From contig NZ_URHZ01000012.1 in assembly GCF_900547735.1 (NCBI RefSeq), positions 25,575-89,574 of the forward strand: DNA of 64,000 nt. Direction: 5' to 3'. Below the pieces are notes generated by a model. That model made no database searches, was not told the DNA's origin, and saw only the letters and a program-made list of their open reading frames with translations. Shown here in pieces: positions 1 through 8,256 of this stretch (within the stretch, counting starts at the first letter, position 1; the number at the start of each line of letters is the position of its first letter). Position numbers and translations under genes: made by a program. The DNA comes from an uncultured Clostridium sp. (GTDB lineage Bacteria; Bacillota; Clostridia; Lachnospirales; Lachnospiraceae).

Positions 1-1
1 T

Positions 2-1501
2 CCGGAAATTGTGTACAAAGTAAAACAGTGGGGAGAGGAGGCAGGCCAGCGGTTTAAATTTTACCGTCCCGGAAACTGGGATGTTACGGGAAGAGGAATG
101 GGAACTTCCCTGTTGAAGGGTCTCGAAAAGACCGGCTCGGTTCACATGTATGAGGACGTGGCAATCATCGAACTGCTGAAAAATAAGGAACGTGTAACAG
201 GCGCCGTCGGCCTGGATCTCTACCGCGGCTGTCTGATTCAGTTTGAAGCAAAAGAAGTAGTCTTAGGAACGGGGGGATATCAGCCCTATTCTTTGAAAAA
301 TACAAACTCCGATATGACCGGGGACGGTCATGCCATGGCCTACAGAGCCGGAGCGGCTCTGGCGGATATGGAGTTTATGTTGTTTCTCATCACCGCGGTA
401 GAACCCAATGAGATGCGGGGGTCGATCCTGCCGGTCATCTGTACCTTCCGTGATGCCTTTGATTACGATCCGGTGGATCGGGACGGCAGAAAGATCGAAA
501 TACCGGAACAGCTCCGGGAAATGGAAAAAACAAGTGAAATGTGCAAGCTGGTACATATTTACTACTATGGCAAGGCCATCAGGGAGGGGCGCGGAACCGA
601 CAATGGAGGAATTTATTTTGATTTCCACCGGTTTACGGATGAGGAGATCGATAAGATGTTTGAAGCGCTGATGGATCATTTTGACGGTTTTTATCCCAGA
701 GGAAAATATCATGGAAATGATATTCTTGAATATAAGAGGATTATTAAAGAGAAACGAAGAATCGAGGTGGGATTATCCAGCGAATATAGTGTGGGAGGTA
801 TTCTGGTGGATGAAAATATGAGAACCGGTGTACCTGGACTACTGGCAGCAGGGGAATGTGCCGGCGGGGTGTTTGGAGCCAACCGTGTGGCGGACGCTGT
901 GACTGAAATGCTGGTTCAGGGATATAAGGCCGGTGAAGTGGCCGGAGAGGCGGCTTTGACTGAGGAAAAGACGGAGAGTTCAGAAGAATCGGTCAAAGCC
1001 GTATTGGAAGGACTGGACAGAAAATTATCGGGAACCGGAGAGATAAGAATCAACAGTGTAATCCGGGAAATGGAGAGCACTTCGGATACGGCCCTGGGAC
1101 TTTGGCGTGATGAAGAACATCTTAAGGAAGGAATAGAGACATTTGAAAAATTAGAACAGACCCTGGAAGAGGTATATCTGCCAAGTAAGACTTTACTGTA
1201 TAACCGTGAACTGTTAAGACTTCTGCAGACGGAGAATACACTGCTCTGTACCAGAGTGGCGGCAAAAATGGCCCGTATGAGAAAAGAGAGCAGGGGCCTC
1301 CATCTGAGAACGGACTATGAGTATATTGACAATGAAAAATGGCAGGTAAGAATCATGAGCCGTCTGGAAGAGGGACAGGATATTCTTACCACGAGGAAGC
1401 CGGTTGTAACAAGAATACCGCTCCGCCCGGCAGAAAAAGTGAACTATGAAACCTTCATTTTGGAGGAAGAACTTGGAATGGCAAACATGGAGGAAAAGTA
1501 G
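2..1501 (+). CDS. FAD-dependent fumarate reductase/succinate dehydrogenase-type flavoprotein, 5' partial
   Basis: The reading frame is open to the left edge of the window, so the N-terminal FAD-binding Rossmann segment is missing only because the window starts inside the gene. What remains shows the family's TGGY...TNSDMTGDGHAMAYRAGA segment and the C-terminal FAD loop with GECAGGVFGANRVADAV. It should be a soluble or membrane-associated oxidoreductase passing electrons to the 2Fe-2S protein encoded next. Two substrate residues of true fumarate reductases look changed: the usual QFHPT is FLITA here (after MEFML), and the usual HYxMGG is EYSVGG, so dicarboxylate specificity is doubtful. The stop codon is directly followed by the ATG of the next gene, which argues for translational coupling. 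L-aspartate oxidase or another FAD-dependent dehydrogenase are alternatives. Confidence 0.8.
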   Translation, partial: PEIVYKVKQWGEEAGQRFKFYRPGNWDVTGRGMGTSLLKGLEKTGSVHMYEDVAIIELLKNKERVTGAVGLDLYRGCLIQFEAKEVVLGTGGYQPYSLKNTNSDMTGDGHAMAYRAGAALADMEFMLFLITAVEPNEMRGSILPVICTFRDAFDYDPVDRDGRKIEIPEQLREMEKTSEMCKLVHIYYYGKAIREGRGTDNGGIYFDFHRFTDEEIDKMFEALMDHFDGFYPRGKYHGNDILEYKRIIKEKRRIEVGLSSEYSVGGILVDENMRTGVPGLLAAGECAGGVFGANRVADAVTEMLVQGYKAGEVAGEAALTEEKTESSEESVKAVLEGLDRKLSGTGEIRINSVIREMESTSDTALGLWRDEEHLKEGIETFEKLEQTLEEVYLPSKTLLYNRELLRLLQTENTLLCTRVAAKMARMRKESRGLHLRTDYEYIDNEKWQVRIMSRLEEGQDILTTRKPVVTRIPLRPAEKVNYETFILEEELGMANMEEK

Positions 1502-1810
1502 ATGAATATAAAAGTATACCGTTTTAATCCGGAAACAGATGCGAGCGCTTATTATGATGAATTCCATGTGGAGGTGCGGCCGGAGGACAGAATGACGGTT
1601 ATGGGACTTCTGGAATATATCGGCAGCGAGTTTGACGGAACTTTAAGTTTTTATATGCACAGCGTCTGCGGTCAGGGAATTTGCGGCCGCTGTGCGGTCA
1701 AAGTAAACGGAAAAGTATGCCTGGCCTGTAATACGGTGCTTACCGGCGAGGATGTTGTAATAGAGCCGGCCGGTACGGAGGTAGTGAAAGACTTAGTGGT
1801 GCAGAGATGA
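1502..1810 (+). CDS. Stand-alone SdhB/FrdB-type 2Fe-2S ferredoxin subunit
   Basis: This 102-residue protein matches only the N-terminal plant-type ferredoxin domain of succinate dehydrogenase/fumarate reductase iron-sulfur subunits. The cluster ligands are seen in SVCGQGICGRC and, about 11 residues on, LACN. The C-terminal domain that normally carries the 4Fe-4S and 3Fe-4S clusters (about 120 more residues) is absent, and the stop is genuine because the next gene starts at once. It is probably the electron acceptor or donor of the flavoprotein encoded directly upstream (start immediately after that stop). Its last codons overlap the start of the next gene by 4 bases. With one cluster and no membrane anchor in view, the complex is unlikely to be a classical quinone-linked enzyme. 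Confidence 0.82.
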   Translation: MNIKVYRFNPETDASAYYDEFHVEVRPEDRMTVMGLLEYIGSEFDGTLSFYMHSVCGQGICGRCAVKVNGKVCLACNTVLTGEDVVIEPAGTEVVKDLVVQR

Positions 1811-3099
1811 GAAGAGATGATTTGCGGTACGGTGCATATCTGAGAATTATGGAGCATGAACTGGTTCCGGCGATGGGCTGCACGGAACCCATCGCCGTCG
1901 CATACTGCGCGGCAAAGGCAAGAGAGATTCTTGGAGGGATGCCTGAAAAAGTTCTGATTGAGGTAAGCGGGAATATTATAAAGAATGTAAAAAGCGCGGC
2001 AATACCTGGAACCGGCGGGCAGAAAGGGATTGAGGCGGCGGCCGCCGCCGGAATCATAGTTGGAGAAGCGGATAGAAAACTGGAGGTTCTTTCTTTGGCG
2101 GCGGATTCAGGCATAAGGGAAATTAAGAAGTTTTTGGAAAAGGATGTAATCGACGTGCATCCCTCTTACACAGAACATATTCTGGATATTGCCGTGACGG
2201 TTTGGCGGAAAAACCACAGTGCAAAGGTGCGTATTGTGGATGAACATACAAATATTATTTCTGCAGAAAAAGACGGTGAGACTATAGCAGGGGGGACGCT
2301 CAGGGAGACAAGCCGCCTCTTGGCAGAATCGGCGGGACAGGGGGATTATTCTCTTCTTACGGTGAATGGTATTTATGATTTTGCCTGTTCCGTAACGGCG
2401 GATGACGTCAGGGAAATACTGGGACGTCAGATTAGCTGCAATCAGGCCATTGCAGAGGAAGGGATGTCCGGCCGTTACGGAGCGGCTATCGGAAAACTGC
2501 TGATTGAAACGTGCGGAAAAGATGTCAGAACAAGGGCCAGAGCCAGGGCGGCCGCCGCTTCTGATGCAAGGATGAACGGCTGTGAGCTTCCCGTTGTTAT
2601 TAATTCCGGAAGCGGAAATCAGGGAATTACGGCAAGTATTCCGGTCATTGAATATGCCGCAGAACTGGGCGCGGAGGAAGAAGAATGTCTCAGAGCGCTT
2701 GTGGTTTCAAATCTCATCACGCTGCATTTAAAATCAGGCATCGGACGGCTGTCCGCCTATTGCGGAGCCGTGAGTGCGGGAGTAGGAGCCGGAGCCGGGA
2801 TTGCCTTTCTTCTGACAAAAGAACTGGCAGCTATAGAACATACGGTGATAAATGCACTCGCCATAACAAGCGGCATTGTTTGTGACGGGGCAAAATCAAG
2901 CTGTGCGGCGAAGATTGCCACGGCTGTCGATGCAGGAATTTTCGGATTTGAAATGTATCAAAATGGACGGCAGTTTTATGAAGGTGAGGGGCTTGTAGGA
3001 GCCGGAGCCGAAAACACAATACACAATATTGGAATTCTGGGCCGCGAAGGGATGCATGAAACGGATAAAAAAATAATCGAGATCATGACCGGGTTTTAA
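1807..3099 (+). CDS. cyuA: L-cysteine desulfidase / serine dehydratase alpha-like protein (CyuA, UPF0597 family)
   Basis: The 430-residue protein belongs to the CyuA/YhaM (UPF0597) family, iron-sulfur enzymes that split L-cysteine to pyruvate, ammonia and sulfide; some members resemble L-serine dehydratase alpha chains. The family signature MGCTEPIAVAYC places a cysteine at residue 25, and further cysteines fall at 319 (AYCGAVSAG), 359 (VCDGAKSSC) and 366. The 40- and 7-residue spacings match the cluster-binding cysteines I recall for the Methanocaldococcus desulfidase. Length is normal for the family. The start overlaps the ferredoxin gene by 4 bases, so translation is coupled. Cysteine breakdown would fit the ATC-hydrolase-like gene two places downstream; another amino acid as substrate cannot be excluded. 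Confidence 0.82.
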   Translation: MRRDDLRYGAYLRIMEHELVPAMGCTEPIAVAYCAAKAREILGGMPEKVLIEVSGNIIKNVKSAAIPGTGGQKGIEAAAAAGIIVGEADRKLEVLSLAADSGIREIKKFLEKDVIDVHPSYTEHILDIAVTVWRKNHSAKVRIVDEHTNIISAEKDGETIAGGTLRETSRLLAESAGQGDYSLLTVNGIYDFACSVTADDVREILGRQISCNQAIAEEGMSGRYGAAIGKLLIETCGKDVRTRARARAAAASDARMNGCELPVVINSGSGNQGITASIPVIEYAAELGAEEEECLRALVVSNLITLHLKSGIGRLSAYCGAVSAGVGAGAGIAFLLTKELAAIEHTVINALAITSGIVCDGAKSSCAAKIATAVDAGIFGFEMYQNGRQFYEGEGLVGAGAENTIHNIGILGREGMHETDKKIIEIMTGF

Positions 3100-3173
3100 T
3101 CCCGCTGCTGTAAATGGCGGCATAGATGCACCTTATATGAGGCCGGTAGGGGAGGAAGAAAGGAGCATGAACA

Positions 3174-4361
3174 ATGATAGGGCGGTTATTGGATCAATAT
3201 TATGGAGAAATTGTGAGGCTGCGTCATGAGCTTCACCGTTTTCCTGAACTGGGGCATCAGGAAGAGAAAACCACGGAAACAATCCGCAGGTATCTTCAGC
3301 AGGCCGGAGTAGAGATACTGGAGTATTCCTTAAAAACAGGAGTTGTTGCCAGAGTCCTGGGTAGGGTTCCCGGAGAAACACTGGCAATCAGAGAAGATAT
3401 TGACGCATTACCGATTGAAGAGAATACGAAAAGCACATTTGCCTCAGAACGCAGCGGTATCTCCCATGCCTGTGGACATGATATCCACACGGCAGCGCTG
3501 CTTTTGACGGCCAGGGTGTTAAATGAAGTAAAGGACAGATTATGCGGGACACTCCTTCTCATTTTTCAGCCGGCGGAAGAGACGTGTGACGGAGCGGCGG
3601 AAATGCTTGCCGCCGGGGTACTGAAAAAACATCCTGCCGACCAGTTGATCGGACTTCACTGCAGCCCATCCGTTCCGCTGGGAAAGATGGGGGTTATCTC
3701 AGGCATTAATAATGCCGGTTGTGATGTGGTAAGGATAGAAATAAAGGGGAAAGGGGGACATGGGGCCCATCCGGAGGATTGCATTGACCCAATCATAGCG
3801 GCGGGAGTTCTTTTGACACAGATGCAGACACTAATCAGCCGTGAAATCAGCCCATGTGAGTCCGCCGTTCTAACATTCGGACAGATAGCCGCGGGGACGG
3901 CGCCCAACATCATTCCGGAATGCGCGGAGTTATATGGAACGCTGCGTACGCTCAATCCGGAGATTCGGGCCAGGTTAAAGGCGGCTGTTCCCCGCATGGC
4001 GGACGGCTGCTGTAAAAGCATGCGGGCAAGCTGTCTCGTAGAGTTTGAAAGAGGGATGCCTCCTCTGATTAATGATCCGGAGTTGTCGGAGCGCTTTGCC
4101 GCTGCTTCTGAGAAAATTCTGGGAAAAAATTCGGTTGTACGGCTTTCGGTTCCATCCATGGGCTCAGATGATTTTTCCTGCCTTTTGGAGCAGTGCAAAA
4201 ACAGGGGCGGTCAGTTCCTGATCGGAACGCGCGATCAGCAGAAACCGGAGACAGGGATAGGACTTCATAGCGGAGCCAATGTTTTTCCCGATGAGGCGAT
4301 AGGATATGGGGCTGCCGTGCTTTGCCAATATGCTTTGGATACGTTAAAAAGGCAGGAATAA
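3174..4361 (+). CDS. M20 family amidohydrolase (HipO/AbgB-like, M20D)
   Basis: A 395-residue zinc-dependent hydrolase of the M20D group, cytoplasmic, which removes an acyl or carbamoyl-like group from an amino acid. Visible family features are LRHELHRFPELGHQE at the N-terminus, REDIDALPIEE, the metal-site stretch SHACGHDIHTA, the catalytic AEET and the lid-domain KGKGGHGAHPEDCIDPI. The C-terminal metal residue region MGSDDFSCLLE is present. The ATG at 3174 has AGGAG 9 bases upstream, after a 74-base gap from the desulfidase gene. It most resembles N-acyl amino acid / hippurate hydrolases; in this setting it could release free cysteine from a conjugate, which is inference. Confidence 0.88.
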   Translation: MIGRLLDQYYGEIVRLRHELHRFPELGHQEEKTTETIRRYLQQAGVEILEYSLKTGVVARVLGRVPGETLAIREDIDALPIEENTKSTFASERSGISHACGHDIHTAALLLTARVLNEVKDRLCGTLLLIFQPAEETCDGAAEMLAAGVLKKHPADQLIGLHCSPSVPLGKMGVISGINNAGCDVVRIEIKGKGGHGAHPEDCIDPIIAAGVLLTQMQTLISREISPCESAVLTFGQIAAGTAPNIIPECAELYGTLRTLNPEIRARLKAAVPRMADGCCKSMRASCLVEFERGMPPLINDPELSERFAAASEKILGKNSVVRLSVPSMGSDDFSCLLEQCKNRGGQFLIGTRDQQKPETGIGLHSGANVFPDEAIGYGAAVLCQYALDTLKRQE

Positions 4362-4422
4362 AAATTTGGGTTAAAAAGAGGGCTGAAACAAAAAGAATGG
4401 CTCATTACAGGAGGAAAATGTA

Positions 4423-5325
4423 ATGGAAGAAAAGATGGAAAAACAAATCGGTAATCTCCAGGATTGTTGGAGCATTCTATATATCAAGCTTGCCAAAACT
4501 TTGGCAGATGCGGATCCCGTGGAGGGGGAAGCGGCCGTACGTGAAGCCGTTCGCCGCTTTGGAAGAGACAGAGGGGAAAAACTCAGGCTACGTCATGAGA
4601 GCTGCGGATTGAAAATCAACCTGGAAAATTTGTTCACCTATTACGATCTTCCCGGCGATCCCAGGTTCAAAAGAAGAAAAATCCGGTTAAATCCACAGGA
4701 GAGACTGTCCGACACCCTGGTTTGTCCCATTGCCCAGCTCTGGAAAGATACCGGGGAACGGGAACTTGGCCGCGTTTACTGTGAAGAATTTCACCATGCG
4801 ATGTTTGGAAGTTATGCGAAAAAGGCTCAGATCGATTTGGCGAAAACGTTGACACAGGAGGGAGATGACTACTGCTGTTTTGCGGTATATTTAAGACCGG
4901 CTAATATGAATCGGGAGGAGAGGAAAGAGGCGTTTGCCGAATTTGATCCGGACTACCGGTTTCCGGCTGATTTCAGCTACGATGAGGGAACGCATCGGAG
5001 CGGTTTTAATATGCTGTGCATCAAACTCGGATATTATCTGGTGCAGCAGGCAATCGAAGTTCTGGGGGAAGCAGGAAGAGAAGCGGCAGCCAAAGGCCTG
5101 AATGATACGGCAGAAGCTTACGCCGGATTTATGAAAGCCGGAAGTCGTGATGTGGGACAGGAACTGAGTGAAACATTCCTGAAAGAAAACTGTCCTTTGT
5201 CTTCTGCTATGAGTGATGATGAGTTGTGGAAAGAATATAATAGCAAAGACGTGACGGAACTGTTTGAAAAAGAGTTTTACAACCGATTTTCCGTCTTACT
5301 GAATATGGAAATACAAAATGGATAA
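4423..5325 (+). CDS. L-2-amino-thiazoline-4-carboxylic acid hydrolase family protein
   Basis: A 300-residue protein that I place in the ATC-hydrolase family (L-2-amino-thiazoline-4-carboxylate to N-carbamoyl-L-cysteine in Pseudomonas), mainly from RRFGRDRGEKLR near residue 47, CPIAQLW, RVYCEEFHHAMFG and EGDDYCCFAVYLRP. Most clostridial members of this family have no proven reaction. It is longer than the Pseudomonas enzyme by a C-terminal extension rich in acidic residues. The start has AGGAGG 10 bases upstream, and the gene follows the M20 hydrolase by 61 bases, making one likely operon with the cysteine desulfidase. The order hydrolase - amidase - desulfidase would convert ATC to pyruvate and sulfide if the family function holds. 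Confidence 0.68.
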   Translation: MEEKMEKQIGNLQDCWSILYIKLAKTLADADPVEGEAAVREAVRRFGRDRGEKLRLRHESCGLKINLENLFTYYDLPGDPRFKRRKIRLNPQERLSDTLVCPIAQLWKDTGERELGRVYCEEFHHAMFGSYAKKAQIDLAKTLTQEGDDYCCFAVYLRPANMNREERKEAFAEFDPDYRFPADFSYDEGTHRSGFNMLCIKLGYYLVQQAIEVLGEAGREAAAKGLNDTAEAYAGFMKAGSRDVGQELSETFLKENCPLSSAMSDDELWKEYNSKDVTELFEKEFYNRFSVLLNMEIQNG

Positions 5326-5343
5326 TCGCGTTTTACAATCCGC

Positions 5344-5392
5344 CCGTTCCGTGATAAACTGTCAAAAGAAGAAAAACAGTTAGAAGGAACGG
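5344..5392 (+). promoter_or_regulatory. Two-tier hairpin in the leader of the Tet(M)-NYN fusion gene
   Basis: Outer arms CCGTTCC (5344-5350) and GGAACGG (5386-5392) enclose inner arms AACTGT (5357-5362) and ACAGTT (5376-5381) around an A-rich loop. The structure ends 19 bases before the ATG. It has no T-run, so it is not a simple terminator; a leader element, processing site or translation control are possible. Confidence 0.45.
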
Positions 5393-5411
5393 ACAAGGGA
5401 GAGTAAGGCAG

Positions 5412-8120
5412 ATGAAGAAACTGGCGGTCGGCATTCTGGCTCATGTGGATGCGGGAAAAACTACATTATCGGAAGCAATGCTGTACACGGGCGGAGCCGT
5501 CCGAAAGCTGGGAAGAGTGGATAAGGGCGACGCTTTCCTGGATACCTATGAGCTGGAAAAGAAGAGGGGAATCACCATATTTTCCAAACAGGCCATGCTG
5601 CGGTGGGGAGAGATGCAGGTTACACTTTTAGACACCCCGGGGCATGTGGATTTTTCGGCCGAGATGGAGCGAACCCTACAGGTGCTGGACTATGCGATTC
5701 TTGTAATCAGCGGCACGGCGGGGGTGCAGGGCCACACGCAGACGCTCTGGCGGCTCCTTGCAAGATATGGAATTCCTACTTTTCTTTTTGTCAACAAGAT
5801 GGACCTTGCGGACGTAAGAAAAGAGGATATTTCCCTGGAACTGAAAAAGAAGCTGGACGGGAACATTGCGGATTTCAGTGAACAGGGAACGGAGAGCTTT
5901 TATGAAAATCTGGCCACATGCAGCGAGACGGCGCTTGAGCAGTATCTGGAGAGCGGGCAGATAGCTCCGGCGGATGTGGCGGAAATGATCCGGGCGCGGG
6001 AAGTATTTCCGTGCTTTTTCGGATCGGCGCTCAAACTGGATGGAATAGAAGAATTTCTAAAAGGCATGGAAGATTACATGCTTATGCCGGAATATCCCTC
6101 ACAGTTTGGCGCCAAGGTATTTAAAATTGCCAGGGATAACCAGGGAAACAGGCTGACCTATATGAAGATTACGGGAGGCCGTCTGCAGGTAAAAGATTTA
6201 ATAGACGAGGAAAAAGTCAATCAGATCCGCGTCTATTCGGGTGATAAATTTGAGGCGGTAAAAGAGGCGGATGCAGGAACGGTCTGTGCGGTGACGGGAC
6301 CTGCAAAGACTTCGCCCGGAAGAGGAATCGGGATAGAAGCGGCTTCGGCCATGCCGATTCTGGAACCCGTCCTCACATACAGAATACAGCTTCCGGAGGA
6401 GGTGGACGCCGCCGTCATGCTGCCGAAACTTTTACAGCTCGAAGAGGAGGAGCCGGAGCTTCATATCACCTGGCAGGAAGAACAGAAAGAGATCCATGCC
6501 CAGATTATGGGGGAAATCCAGATGGAGATCTTAAAGAGCCTGATTGCCGAACGGTTTGGAGTACGGATTGAGTTTGGCGGACGAAGCATTGTATACAAGG
6601 AGACGATTCAGAATACGGTGGAGGGAGTGGGACATTTTGAACCGCTCCGCCACTACGCCGAGGTCCATTTGTTAATGGAACCGGATGAACCGGGAAGCGG
6701 CCTGTCCTTTGCGGCGGCCTGCAGTGAGGATGTGCTGGACCGGAACTGGCAGAGACTGGTGTTGACCCACCTGGAAGAAAAAGAGCATAAGGGAGTGCTG
6801 ACCGGTTCTCCGATAACGGATATGAGGATTACGCTGATGTCGGGGCGCGCCCATCTGAAACACACGGAGGGCGGGGATTTCAGGCAGGCGGTTTACCGGG
6901 CCGTGCGCCACGGACTGATGCAGGCCGATTCGGTCCTTCTGGAGCCGATTTACGATTTCCGGCTGGAGGTGCCTGAAAAATTGCTGGGCCGGGCGATGAC
7001 GGATGTGGAACGGATGCATGGAACATTTGAACCTCCGGCGCTGGAGGGAGAGTATGCGGTCCTTACCGGAAATGCCCCGGTGGCCTGCATGGACGGATAC
7101 CAGCAGGAGGTGACGGCCTATACCGGCGGACGGGGACGCCTTAGCTGTGCGCTTAAGGGATACGCTCCCTGTCACAATGAGGAGGAAGTGATTGAGGCCA
7201 TCGGTTATGACGCGGACGGCGATACGGACAACCCGTCCGGTTCCGTTTTCTGCGCCCACGGCGCCGGATTCGTTGTAAACTGGGATGAGGTGGAGGATTA
7301 TATGCATCTGGAAAGCTGCCTTCCCCCCGAAATTGTGGAGAACAATGGGGAACAGCCGCAGTCCGGTGGAAAAAGAGCGGGAAAGAGGGGAAAAGCCGGT
7401 ACGGAGACGGAAGAAATGTGGATAGGAACGGATGAGATAGATGCGATCCTTGCCCGCACGTATAATGCCAATAAACGTGATAAATCCGGTGTATCCAGAC
7501 GACGCTGGGGAGGCTGCGGCAGCTCGTCGTCCGGGGCATCAGCACCAGCAGGAACCTCGTCGTCCGGGACTTCCGCAATACGGCCCCATGGAAAAGCGGA
7601 GGCCAGGGAAGAGTACCTGCTGGTGGACGGATACAATATCATTTTTGCGTGGGAGGAACTGCGGGAGCTGGCCGACCGGAATATGGACAGCGCCAGGGGA
7701 AAACTTCTGGACATCCTGTGCAATTACCAGGGCGCCAAAAAGTGCCAGGTGATCGCCGTCTTCGATGCATACCGTGTGCAGGGGCATGCCACGGAATTCC
7801 TGGATTACCACAACATCCATGTCGTTTATACAAAGGAGGCCGAGACGGCGGACCAGTATATCGAGAAATTTGCCCATGAAAATGCCGGAAAATATCATGT
7901 GACGGTGGCTACCTCGGACCGCCTGGAACAGATTATCATACGCGGCCAGGGATGCCGCCTGATGTCGGCCAGGGAATTTGAGGAGGAGATAGGCCGGATG
8001 AATGAGCAGATCCGCCAGGATTTTGAGGAGAAGAAGACGGGAGAAAAGCAGTACATGACCGACTTTATTTCCGAGGAAGTGATGAAGAAGATGAAAGAAG
8101 GGATGACGGAAAACGACTGA
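5412..8120 (+). CDS. Tet(M)/EF-G-like ribosomal GTPase fused to a Rae1/YacP-type NYN ribonuclease domain
   Basis: The first roughly 640 residues are a full translational GTPase of the ribosomal protection (Tet M/O/W) group: P-loop AHVDAGKTT (10-18), RGIT switch, DTPGHVDF (from D74), NKMD (from N128), then domains II to V. A low-complexity Gly/Ser/Ala/Lys linker (about 645-730) leads to a complete 169-residue NYN domain like Rae1/YacP, the A-site mRNA endonuclease of Bacillus. Its acidic residues are kept: LLVDGYNI (D739), VFDAYR (D785), ETADQY (E811, D814) and TSDR (D836). The Tet(M) class binds at the ribosomal A site, so the fusion could bring a nuclease there (inference). It is a single gene with a hairpin in its leader. 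Resistance to tetracycline cannot be assumed. Confidence 0.88.
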   Translation: MKKLAVGILAHVDAGKTTLSEAMLYTGGAVRKLGRVDKGDAFLDTYELEKKRGITIFSKQAMLRWGEMQVTLLDTPGHVDFSAEMERTLQVLDYAILVISGTAGVQGHTQTLWRLLARYGIPTFLFVNKMDLADVRKEDISLELKKKLDGNIADFSEQGTESFYENLATCSETALEQYLESGQIAPADVAEMIRAREVFPCFFGSALKLDGIEEFLKGMEDYMLMPEYPSQFGAKVFKIARDNQGNRLTYMKITGGRLQVKDLIDEEKVNQIRVYSGDKFEAVKEADAGTVCAVTGPAKTSPGRGIGIEAASAMPILEPVLTYRIQLPEEVDAAVMLPKLLQLEEEEPELHITWQEEQKEIHAQIMGEIQMEILKSLIAERFGVRIEFGGRSIVYKETIQNTVEGVGHFEPLRHYAEVHLLMEPDEPGSGLSFAAACSEDVLDRNWQRLVLTHLEEKEHKGVLTGSPITDMRITLMSGRAHLKHTEGGDFRQAVYRAVRHGLMQADSVLLEPIYDFRLEVPEKLLGRAMTDVERMHGTFEPPALEGEYAVLTGNAPVACMDGYQQEVTAYTGGRGRLSCALKGYAPCHNEEEVIEAIGYDADGDTDNPSGSVFCAHGAGFVVNWDEVEDYMHLESCLPPEIVENNGEQPQSGGKRAGKRGKAGTETEEMWIGTDEIDAILARTYNANKRDKSGVSRRRWGGCGSSSSGASAPAGTSSSGTSAIRPHGKAEAREEYLLVDGYNIIFAWEELRELADRNMDSARGKLLDILCNYQGAKKCQVIAVFDAYRVQGHATEFLDYHNIHVVYTKEAETADQYIEKFAHENAGKYHVTVATSDRLEQIIIRGQGCRLMSAREFEEEIGRMNEQIRQDFEEKKTGEKQYMTDFISEEVMKKMKEGMTEND

Positions 8121-8174
8121 GTTTTCTATCATAATCGGCTAACGCAGAATCCGTTTCCGCCATTTTGCACAGAT

Positions 8175-8216
8175 GCCCCGGCATAAGACAAAAACTGTCA
8201 TATGCCGGGGCCGTTT
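8175..8216 (+). terminator. Intrinsic terminator after the GTPase-NYN gene
   Basis: Perfect 11-base arms GCCCCGGCATA (8175-8185) and TATGCCGGGGC (8201-8211) followed by CGTTTT. It lies between convergent genes and may serve both, though the minus-strand side lacks a T-run. Confidence 0.8.
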
Positions 8217-8256
8217 TACGCACCGTAACTGCGTTTTCATTATAACAGTTCTAAAT

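Noticed and set aside
2685..3123. Short open frames around the end of the CyuA gene
   Set aside because: Frame shadows without ribosome binding sites; the CyuA reading frame accounts for the region.
5412..8120. Calling this gene a tetracycline resistance determinant
   Set aside because: The GTPase belongs to that wider group, but the NYN fusion and the extended linker set it apart; resistance is not supported by sequence alone.
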